Source: CAJGBR01 sp045637425
Lineage (GTDB): Bacteria > Bacteroidota > Bacteroidia > Bacteroidales > Rikenellaceae
Reading direction: 5' to 3'
Assembly (NCBI GenBank): GCA_045637425.1
Contig: JAZTZL010000031.1
Span: 1 to 57,331, forward strand
DNA: 57,331 bases
Shown: one piece after another, positions 17,779-25,343 of the stretch
Position numbering within the stretch: the stretch's first letter is position 1
How the letters are laid out: each line of letters starts with the position of its first letter
Position numbers and translations under genes: made by a program
Notes under the pieces: model-generated
Seen by the model: the letters and a program-made list of their open reading frames with translations, nothing else
What the model was told of the DNA's origin: nothing
Database searches by the model: none

Positions 17779-19025
17779 AACTGTTGTTGATATCCATAAA
17801 TTCATTCTCAAAAAGCGCGAATAACGGCAAGACTTTCGAGTCGATGTTACGGGGATTCAAGTGTGAAGAACTCGCGCAGCTCTATTTTTCAGCCGAGGTG
17901 CCCGATTTCGAATACTGCGAGCGCTACTTTCGAATAACTGATATTGACATCATAAATTCGCTGGTTAAACTGAAGAAACGTTGCGGAGGTGTGGTTGCTC
18001 AATCCAATAACCATATTTGTGCAAATACCGAAAAGCAAAAAAAGATGGTTCAGATGGCGAGGAAATTCGTTTCGCCCGCAATGAGAGATTTGTTGTGGGC
18101 GACTCGGCGTTGGGATACCGCTGAGTTGCATAGTTGGTGTAGTGAATTTGCACCAGATGTAGTTATGTGCGTAGGCGGACCTTTCGGATTCCTGACCAAA
18201 ATCGCAGGCGAAATATCCAACCGTTTGGGAGTCCCACTTGTTACGTTCTATACAGACGATTACCTGCTCTACTCCATCAAGCGCAACGTATGGTACGGAA
18301 TAGAAAAATGGCGCAGAAATATAATTTTCGAGTCTGCAGTCAAGCAGTCGAAACTGCTGCTGGCAATAGGTGAATTGATGGCAGAAGAATATAGCACTCG
18401 CTTTAATCGCAAATTCCACCCCATAATGAACTCTGTAGATATCACACCATACAGAGAGTATCCACGCAGAGATAGACTCACTATATCCTATTTCGGAGGG
18501 CTGCATCTCAATCGCTGGAAGATGATTGTTCGACTTGCCGAACTCATAAACCAACAAGCGCAAATTGAGGTCTACACGATGAATGCTCCCGAACAAAACA
18601 TTATGACTGAGTTTAAACGAACAGGAATCCACTATTGCGGCGGAGTTACGGGTGAAATACTTAAAGAGAAAATCTATGGTAGCGATATTCTACTTCATAT
18701 CGAAAGCGATAATAAATATATGAGACGGCTGACTTCGCTTTCAGTTTCGACAAAGATTCCTGAATATTTAGTCTCCGGACGCCCTATTTTAGGATTCGGC
18801 CCCGCAGAGGTAGCCTCGATGAAATTGCTCGCTGACAACAATATCGGATTCTTCATCTCAAGTGAGGATTCAGATTCGAAAATAACCGAAAAACTGAGCC
18901 GTCTGATTAATGATTTTGAACTGCGCAAAAAACTCGGAACAAATGGTTACGAATATGCCACGCTCAATTTTGACAACGAAAAAGTGGTAGAACGCCTTAT
19001 GAGTTTATTCAATAATCTATTATAA
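17775..19025 (+). CDS. Glycosyltransferase, GT-B fold
   Basis: 416 residues. The N-terminal half contains PDVVMCVGGPFGFLTKIA and PLVTFYTDDYLL. The C-terminal half contains LTISYFGGLHLNRW, IHYCGGVTGEILKEKIYGSD and TKIPEYLVSGRPILGFGPAE, a donor-sugar binding layout of GT-B enzymes (GT1/GT4-like). It starts inside the polymerase stop. It would add one sugar to the lipid-linked unit; donor and acceptor are unknown. It is the only glycosyltransferase visible in the locus. Confidence 0.75.
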   Translation: MKLLLISINSFSKSANNGKTFESMLRGFKCEELAQLYFSAEVPDFEYCERYFRITDIDIINSLVKLKKRCGGVVAQSNNHICANTEKQKKMVQMARKFVSPAMRDLLWATRRWDTAELHSWCSEFAPDVVMCVGGPFGFLTKIAGEISNRLGVPLVTFYTDDYLLYSIKRNVWYGIEKWRRNIIFESAVKQSKLLLAIGELMAEEYSTRFNRKFHPIMNSVDITPYREYPRRDRLTISYFGGLHLNRWKMIVRLAELINQQAQIEVYTMNAPEQNIMTEFKRTGIHYCGGVTGEILKEKIYGSDILLHIESDNKYMRRLTSLSVSTKIPEYLVSGRPILGFGPAEVASMKLLADNNIGFFISSEDSDSKITEKLSRLINDFELRKKLGTNGYEYATLNFDNEKVVERLMSLFNNLL

Positions 19026-19091
19026 ATCAACACTATACAAAGTCGACAAAAATTAATATAGAAAATAAGGATATTGTATTGCGAAAATTTG

Positions 19092-19099
19092 TACATTTG
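19092..19099 (+). promoter_or_regulatory. Candidate internal promoter before capE
   Basis: TACATTTG lies 23 bases before the capE ATG in the only sizeable gap (97 bases) of the locus, so the nucleotide-sugar genes may have a separate promoter. Confidence 0.4.
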
Positions 19100-19122
19100 T
19101 CGTAAAATGGGATAAAGTTATA

Positions 19123-20196
19123 ATGTCAATATTCAAGGATAAGGTTTTACTGATTACCGGAGGAACAGGCTCTTTCGGCAATGCAGTGTTGCGCAGATTT
19201 CTCGATAGCGATATACGCGAAATTCGAATATTCTCACGAGACGAGAAAAAACAAGACGATATGCGCCACGCATTACAAAATCCCAAAGTCAAGTTCTATC
19301 TCGGCAATGTGCGCGAAAAATCATCTATTGATGTTGCAATGAGGGGTGTGGACTACGTCTTCTCGGCAGCTGCACTCAAACAGGTACCCTCTTGCGAATT
19401 CTTCCCGATTGAGGCTACAATGACAAATGTTATCGGCACAAACAATGTTCTGCTCTCGGCAATAGAACACCGCGTCAAAAATGTCGTAGTACTCTCAACT
19501 GACAAGGCAGCCTATCCCATCAACGCAATGGGTATGTCAAAGGCATTGATGGAAAAGGTAGCTATTGCCAAAGGTCGTGAACTTGGTATCGATTCGGAAA
19601 CCACAATCTGCTGCACTCGTTATGGCAATGTTATGGCATCTCGCGGCTCGGTAATTCCCCTTTGGGTGGAACAAATTACCAAAGGAATTCCAATCACCAT
19701 TACCGACCCGAATATGACTCGGTTTATGATGACTCTTGATGATGCAGTGGACCTCGTAATATACGCATTCACACACGGAAACAATGGCGACCTATTTGTT
19801 CAGAAGGCTCCGGCTGTAACGCTCAGCACATTGGCTACTGCGCTCAAGGAGGTCTACTCGCAGATTAAACCCGAATACGGACTCACGCCCGAAAAAATCA
19901 TCGGCACACGTCACGGCGAGAAACTCTATGAAACATTGGTTACACGCGAAGAGATGGCAAAGGCTATTGATATGGGCGACTACTACTGTATCCCGTGCGA
20001 TGACCGAGACCTCAATTATGACAAATTCTTCATTGACGGCAATACGAGAATTTCAGAAATTGAGGACTACCACTCACACAACGCAGAACGTCTGGACGTA
20101 GAACAGATGAAAAGTCTGCTTATGAAATTGAGATTTATCCGCGAAGACCTCGGGCTGCAACCAAGGGTAAAACCTCGCGAAATTAGAAGCGAATAA
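19123..20196 (+). CDS. capE: UDP-GlcNAc 4,6-dehydratase/epimerase, CapE/WbjB type
   Basis: 357 residues. NAD loop TGGTGSFGNAVLRRF (about 13-27), then YVFSAAALKQVPSCEFFP, VVLSTDKAAYPINAMGMSKA and a C-terminal TRHGEKLYETLVTREE. In the usual short-chain dehydrogenase Y-x-x-x-K motif the Tyr is Met here (MGMSK), as I recall for the CapE/FnlA group. It starts the route from UDP-GlcNAc to UDP-N-acetyl-L-fucosamine. CapF- and CapG-like genes follow with gaps of four and six bases, which makes this pathway assignment firm. Confidence 0.88.
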   Translation: MSIFKDKVLLITGGTGSFGNAVLRRFLDSDIREIRIFSRDEKKQDDMRHALQNPKVKFYLGNVREKSSIDVAMRGVDYVFSAAALKQVPSCEFFPIEATMTNVIGTNNVLLSAIEHRVKNVVVLSTDKAAYPINAMGMSKALMEKVAIAKGRELGIDSETTICCTRYGNVMASRGSVIPLWVEQITKGIPITITDPNMTRFMMTLDDAVDLVIYAFTHGNNGDLFVQKAPAVTLSTLATALKEVYSQIKPEYGLTPEKIIGTRHGEKLYETLVTREEMAKAIDMGDYYCIPCDDRDLNYDKFFIDGNTRISEIEDYHSHNAERLDVEQMKSLLMKLRFIREDLGLQPRVKPREIRSE

Positions 20197-20200
20197 CTGT

Positions 20201-21373
20201 ATGAGAATATTAGTTACAGGCGCAAAGGGATTCATCGGCAGAAATCTTGTGGCTCAGTTGAGAAACATTGCTGAGGGCAAGGCTCGGTGCTATGGCGATT
20301 TGTCAATCGAAGACATTTTTGAATATGATGTGGATTCGAACGATGAGTCGCTTGAACAATATTGTGCGCAGTGTGACTTCGTATTCAATCTGGCTGGTGT
20401 TAACAGACCCGAAAATCAAGATGAATTTTTCAAAGTAAATTCGGGATTCATTGACCGATTGACTCAAATGCTGATCAAGGTAGACAACCGCTGTCCGATA
20501 ATGATATCGAGTTCAGTGCAGGCTACGCTCTCGGGCAGATTCGGAGATACTCCTTACGGCCGAAGCAAAAAATCGGCAGAGGAAAAACTAATCGAATATG
20601 CCCAAACTACAGGAGCCAAAGTGCTGATTTATAGGTTTCCAAATGTATTTGGCAAATGGGCTCGTCCGAACTACAACTCGGTTGTAGCAACCTTCTGTCA
20701 CAACATCGCAAACGGACTGCCAATCAGAGTGGATAATCCCACGACAGAACTCGAATTGCTCTACATTGACGACCTCGTAGACCAAATGATTCAGGCGTTG
20801 AAGGGGTACGAAATGCGAGTGGACGAACACTACTGCAGCGTTCCGACTACGCACCGAGCGACTCTCGGACAGATAGTCGAACTGCTGACTCAATTCAAAG
20901 ACCAACCGCAAACTCTGACTATCCCCACAATGGAAGATGGCTCATTTGCAAAAAAACTCTACTCGACATACCTCTCGTATGTGCAGCCCAAAGATGCCAT
21001 CTTTTCGCTAAAGATGAACAGCGACCACAGAGGCAGTTTCACCGAGATGTTCAAGTCTCAGCAATGTGGACAGGTGAGCGTCAATATCTCAAAACCGGGC
21101 ATAACCAAAGGTGAACATTGGCACAATTCGAAGTGGGAGATGTTCACAGTAGTGAGCGGTGAAGGTTTAATCAGAATGAGAAAAATAGATTCAGAAGAGA
21201 TAACTGAATTTGAAGTATCGGGCGATAAAATCGAAGTAGTACAGATGTTGCCCGGCTATACACACAATATTATAAATCTATCAAAAGACAAAGACTTGGT
21301 TACGGTTATGTGGTGTAATGAATGTTTCGACCCTGAAAAACCAGATACATATTTCGAACCCGTTGAACGCTGA
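20201..21373 (+). CDS. capF: CapF-type reductase with C-terminal cupin
   Basis: 390 residues in two parts. Residues 1 to about 245 form a Rossmann reductase: VTGAKGFIGRNL, FNLAGVNRPENQDEFF, MISSSVQA and PYGRSKKSAEEKL (Tyr and Lys of the active site). From about 280 a cupin domain follows: DHRGSFTEMFKS, GITKGEHWHNSKWEMF and VVSGEGLIRMR, with the His pair expected to bind metal. In CapF the two domains carry out C3-epimerisation and C4-reduction in UDP-L-FucNAc synthesis. Confidence 0.88.
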   Translation: MRILVTGAKGFIGRNLVAQLRNIAEGKARCYGDLSIEDIFEYDVDSNDESLEQYCAQCDFVFNLAGVNRPENQDEFFKVNSGFIDRLTQMLIKVDNRCPIMISSSVQATLSGRFGDTPYGRSKKSAEEKLIEYAQTTGAKVLIYRFPNVFGKWARPNYNSVVATFCHNIANGLPIRVDNPTTELELLYIDDLVDQMIQALKGYEMRVDEHYCSVPTTHRATLGQIVELLTQFKDQPQTLTIPTMEDGSFAKKLYSTYLSYVQPKDAIFSLKMNSDHRGSFTEMFKSQQCGQVSVNISKPGITKGEHWHNSKWEMFTVVSGEGLIRMRKIDSEEITEFEVSGDKIEVVQMLPGYTHNIINLSKDKDLVTVMWCNECFDPEKPDTYFEPVER

Positions 21374-21379
21374 TGTGAT

Positions 21380-22570
21380 ATGAAACTAAAACTCGATTAC
21401 TCGGACATTAAATTCCAAGACAATGGAAAACTTAAACTGCTGATAATAGTTGGTACCCGCCCCGAAATCATCAGATTAGCAGCTGTTATCAATAAATGCA
21501 GACTCTATTTTGATACGATTTTGGCACACACAGGTCAAAATTATGACTACACACTGAACGGGATATTCTTCCGCGATCTAAAAATCAAAGACCCCGATGT
21601 CTATATGGACGCAGTAGGCGATGACCTCGGAGCTACAATCGGCAACATCATCAATGCATCTTACAAATTGATGAACACTATCAAACCCGATGCACTGCTG
21701 GTTTTGGGCGATACAAACTCGTGTTTGAGTGTGATTTCTGCCAAGCGACTGCATATACCAATCTTCCATATGGAGGCGGGTAACAGATGTTTCGACGAAT
21801 GTCTGCCCGAAGAGACAAACCGCAAATTGGTGGATACTATCTCAGATGTCAATATGTGCTATTCGGAACACGCACGTCGCTACCTGAATGCTTCTGGTGT
21901 GGCTCCGCAACGAACATACGTCATTGGTTCTCCTATGGCCGAAGTATTGAGTCAAAATATGGAGGCAATCGAAACGTGCGACATTCACAAACGTTTGGGA
22001 CTCGAAAAGGGTAAGTATATATTGCTGTCGGCTCACCGCGAAGAGAATATAGAAACAGACCGCAACTTCTTCAAGTTGTTTACGGCAATCAACAAATTGG
22101 CCGAAAAATATGATATGCCGATTCTCTACTCGTGCCACCCCCGCAGCAGAAAAAAACTCGAACAGACAGGTTTCGAATTGGACCGACGCGTGATTCGCCA
22201 CGAACCGCTGGGATTTATCGACTATAACTGTCTGCAAATGAATGCCTATGTTGTTGTTTCGGATAGCGGTACTCTGCCCGAAGAGAGTGCATTCTTCACC
22301 TCGATTGGTCGCCCGTTCCCCGCAATTTGCATCAGATTGTCTACAGAACGCCCCGAAGCACTCGACCAAGGCAACTTCGTATTGGCGGGCATAGATGAAA
22401 AGGCATTGTTACAAGCTGTGGAAACTGCTATTGAGATGAAGAAAAACAAGGATTTCGGCTCGCCTGTATTGAACTACAAAGACCTAAATACATCAGTGAA
22501 AGTCATAAAATTGATTCAAAGTTACTCGGGCATCATCGAAAAGGTCGTGTGGAAGGAATACATCGAATAG
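21380..22570 (+). CDS. capG: Non-hydrolysing UDP-sugar 2-epimerase, CapG/WbjD type
   Basis: 396 residues. IIVGTRPEIIRLAAVI, LAHTGQNYDYTLNGIFF, LVLGDTNSCLSVI, HMEAGNRCFDECLPEETNRK and LLSAHREENIE are the signatures of the UDP-GlcNAc 2-epimerase family; SDSGTLPEESAFF lies near residue 294. As third gene after capE and capF it should catalyse the last step to UDP-N-acetyl-L-fucosamine. It ends the polysaccharide run; no terminator hairpin is obvious after it. Confidence 0.9.
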   Translation: MKLKLDYSDIKFQDNGKLKLLIIVGTRPEIIRLAAVINKCRLYFDTILAHTGQNYDYTLNGIFFRDLKIKDPDVYMDAVGDDLGATIGNIINASYKLMNTIKPDALLVLGDTNSCLSVISAKRLHIPIFHMEAGNRCFDECLPEETNRKLVDTISDVNMCYSEHARRYLNASGVAPQRTYVIGSPMAEVLSQNMEAIETCDIHKRLGLEKGKYILLSAHREENIETDRNFFKLFTAINKLAEKYDMPILYSCHPRSRKKLEQTGFELDRRVIRHEPLGFIDYNCLQMNAYVVVSDSGTLPEESAFFTSIGRPFPAICIRLSTERPEALDQGNFVLAGIDEKALLQAVETAIEMKKNKDFGSPVLNYKDLNTSVKVIKLIQSYSGIIEKVVWKEYIE

Positions 22571-22686
22571 TTCTCATAGTAATACACAGATGTGCTGAAG
22601 AATAGAGCATAAAATATAAATAAAACCAATTTTTGAAATTAGCAAAATTTTATAGTTTTTTCTTTCAAAAATCACATTTTATTCTA

Positions 22687-22694
22687 TATCTTTG
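22687..22694 (+). promoter_or_regulatory. -7 box of the beta-helix lipoprotein gene
   Basis: TATCTTTG followed by CA, 39 bases before the ATG, in strongly A+T-rich sequence. The -33 region shows only a weak TTTC at about 20 bases. Confidence 0.55.
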
Positions 22695-22733
22695 CAACGT
22701 AAATATATAAAATAAACCTTAATTTTTAACGCA

Positions 22734-25223
22734 ATGAAAAGATTCTTTTCTTTCTTAGCAGCTGCAGCAATGCTGTTTACTGCTTCGTGCTCAAACGAAG
22801 ATTTGGGCGCAGATGAAGGTGACGAAGCCGTAGTTTCATTCTCAATGAATCTCCAAGGCGCATCTTCAAGCAAGGCCATCGGTGATGGTACTACAGTTAA
22901 CAAACTCGTTTACTCGGTTTATGAAATTGAGAAAGACGCAGAAGGAAATGTAACAAGTTCTAGGTTTTTGTTCAAGAACGATGAAACCTTTACAAACGTT
23001 CAATTCCCTGTAGATATCGAAATTCGTTTGGCCAAGAATAAAGATTTCAGAGTAGTGTTCTGGGCTCAAAACAATGAATGTGAAGCATACACACTCTCGT
23101 ATGAAGATGGTGGTATGACTGTGGCAGTTAACTACGAAGGTTTGAACAATGACGAAAAACGTGATGCATTCTTCGCATATGAAGATCTTAAACTCACAGG
23201 ATCAATCCAACACGATGTTACATTGTATCGTCCGTTCGCACAATTGAATGTTGGTATTACAGATGAAGACTACAATGCTTCTGTAGAATCAAATGCAGTT
23301 GTAGGACGATCAAAGGTTACAGTTAAAAATGTTGCAAATAGCATCAATTTGTTCAATGGTGAGATTGGCGAAAATACAACTGAAGTAACTTACGAATACG
23401 CTGAAATTCCTTCAGAAAAATTGACGGTTGATATTGACGGTGATGAGCAAAAGGAAATGTACAACTATTTGTCAATGTCATATTTGTTGGTTGAAAAGAA
23501 TGACGTATCAGTTGATTTCTTGTTCAAGACTAACTCAAATGAAATTGACTTTTCACTTGCAACAGTTCCTGTAGAACGCAACCACAGAACTAACATTATC
23601 GGTAATATCTTGACAGGAAACGTTTCAATCAAAGTTATGATTGATGCTGAATTCGATAATGACTACAACGTTCTTCCTATCGTAGTAATGAACGCAGAAC
23701 AATTGCAAGCAGCAATTGACGCAGCTCAACCAGGCATTAATACGATTATGTTCAGCGCTAACATCAAAGGTGATGTAGTAATTCCTCAAACCGAAGGTAC
23801 TAACATCGTAATTGATGGTGCTAATTACAAATATGATGGTACTATGAATATTCGTGGTAACAACAGATTTGAAGGCGAAGAAACATTGGTTATCAAAAAC
23901 GTAAACTTCGAAACAGCGACAGCATCAGAAGTGTTCATTTGGTCAGATAGCCAAAATGCTCCAGATCGTTATGCACACAACATCACTATTGAAAACTGTA
24001 CATTTACAGCAACTGATGCAGCAAAGAAAACTGCAGTAGGTTTCAAAATCCGTCAAGCATACAACATTGCTATGAATGGTTGTACTGCAACTGATATGCA
24101 CTCTATGCTCCAAGCAACAAGTATTGGTACAGACGTAATCGTTGACGGCGCGACAATCAATGGTGAAAAGAATGGTTTGTCATTCGCAGTAGTTAAGAAT
24201 GCAATTGTAACTAATGCAAATATCAAAGTTGCAGGTTATGGTATCCGTTTCGATGGAGAAGCAAACGAATATGCGTTGAATGTTAAGGATTGTAACATCG
24301 AAGCATTCCAACCAGTTGTTATTCGCGATATGGTAGGTCAAAACAACACTTTCAACTTCGAAGGTAACAACACATTTACAACAACAGAAGCTTACCAAAT
24401 CGTTATCACAAAAGGTGATGATGGCGCAGCTTACGAAGTTCCGACTGGTACTTACGAATTGATTGGCGCTGAAAACTTTGTTGTTTATCCTATCGCAGTT
24501 GTAGCAAACGATGCTACTGAATTGGAGGCCGCATTGGCTGCTGGTGAGAGCCCGATTATTTTGGCTAAAAATGTTAACTACGGCACAATCACAGCTGGCG
24601 AATTGAAAGATATTACTATCGTTGGTAGCGAAAATTCTGTTATGACTTTCACCACAGATGAGAACTCAAAACTTGAAAACGTAACTCTTAAGAACGTAAA
24701 TTTCGTATATGATGGTACAAATGTTAATAGTGGTATTGTAATTAATTCTGAAGCTCAAATTGACAATCTTGTTATTGATGGCTGTACATTCACCGGTACA
24801 GGTGCAAAAGCTGGTCGTGGTATTTATGGTCACAACCCTAACGCAACTATCGTAGTTAAGAATTGTACTTTCAAAGATTTAGGTTACCCAGTCTATGCTT
24901 GGGGTGGCTATGAATCTCTCACTATTGAGGGCTGTACATTCAACAACATCAGATCTTGGGCAATTATGCCTCAAAGTGGATTTGATGGTGATTTGACTGT
25001 TCTCAACTGTAATTTCATCGACCTCGCAGGTGGTATTATTAAAGCAGGTACTTTGACAGCAGGTCATAAATTTACATTTACTAATAATGTTATTACTAAT
25101 AGCGTAGCTCACCCTAATCGTAACTGGTTTGAATTCAATGTTTCTGCTGGTACTAAAGTTATTAGTGGCAACAAAATGGACGGTGTAGATTGGACTCCAG
25201 GTACTGCAGAAGGTTTGAAATAA
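22734..25223 (+). CDS. Large surface lipoprotein with DUF6562-like and beta-helix regions
   Basis: 829 residues. Lipoprotein leader ending FTASC (Cys19). Residues about 33-310 resemble the fimbrillin-related DUF6562 domain (VVSFSMNLQGASSSKAIGD, PFAQLNVGI, TVPVERNHRTNIIGNILTG). From about 318 two right-handed beta-helix segments follow, each opened by an L-x-A-A-x-x-A-G segment (LQAAIDAAQPG; LEAALAAGESP). Repeated N-C-T-F and G-C-T-F rungs occur, such as IENCTFTA, IDGCTFTG, VKNCTFKD and IEGCTFNN. Such proteins are surface-exposed and may bind or cleave glycans, but no catalytic site is evident. Codon use (GTT, GCA, CAA, AAC) looks like that of an abundant protein. It is a single-gene unit with a strong terminator. 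Confidence 0.8.
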   Translation: MKRFFSFLAAAAMLFTASCSNEDLGADEGDEAVVSFSMNLQGASSSKAIGDGTTVNKLVYSVYEIEKDAEGNVTSSRFLFKNDETFTNVQFPVDIEIRLAKNKDFRVVFWAQNNECEAYTLSYEDGGMTVAVNYEGLNNDEKRDAFFAYEDLKLTGSIQHDVTLYRPFAQLNVGITDEDYNASVESNAVVGRSKVTVKNVANSINLFNGEIGENTTEVTYEYAEIPSEKLTVDIDGDEQKEMYNYLSMSYLLVEKNDVSVDFLFKTNSNEIDFSLATVPVERNHRTNIIGNILTGNVSIKVMIDAEFDNDYNVLPIVVMNAEQLQAAIDAAQPGINTIMFSANIKGDVVIPQTEGTNIVIDGANYKYDGTMNIRGNNRFEGEETLVIKNVNFETATASEVFIWSDSQNAPDRYAHNITIENCTFTATDAAKKTAVGFKIRQAYNIAMNGCTATDMHSMLQATSIGTDVIVDGATINGEKNGLSFAVVKNAIVTNANIKVAGYGIRFDGEANEYALNVKDCNIEAFQPVVIRDMVGQNNTFNFEGNNTFTTTEAYQIVITKGDDGAAYEVPTGTYELIGAENFVVYPIAVVANDATELEAALAAGESPIILAKNVNYGTITAGELKDITIVGSENSVMTFTTDENSKLENVTLKNVNFVYDGTNVNSGIVINSEAQIDNLVIDGCTFTGTGAKAGRGIYGHNPNATIVVKNCTFKDLGYPVYAWGGYESLTIEGCTFNNIRSWAIMPQSGFDGDLTVLNCNFIDLAGGIIKAGTLTAGHKFTFTNNVITNSVAHPNRNWFEFNVSAGTKVISGNKMDGVDWTPGTAEGLK

Positions 25224-25243
25224 TCAATTTCATACTAATATCT

Positions 25244-25275
25244 AAAAGACTCCACGGTTGTGGGGTCTTTTTTTT
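25244..25275 (+). terminator. Terminator of the beta-helix lipoprotein gene
   Basis: A 12-bp stem (25244-25255 with 25260-25271, one G-U), four-base loop and a run of T to 25275. Confidence 0.9.
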
Positions 25276-25291
25276 GCTAATACCCAAAACA

Positions 25292-25326
25292 AAAAGTTCC
25301 GCCTAAGTTGGTTAGGCGGAACTTTT
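25292..25326. terminator. Second, bidirectional terminator; serves ppdK
   Basis: A perfect 15-bp stem (25292-25306 with 25312-25326) and five-base loop. On the minus strand it lies 17 bases after the ppdK stop, ending in T-rich sequence. Confidence 0.88.
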
Positions 25327-25343
25327 ATCTATTACTATATAAA

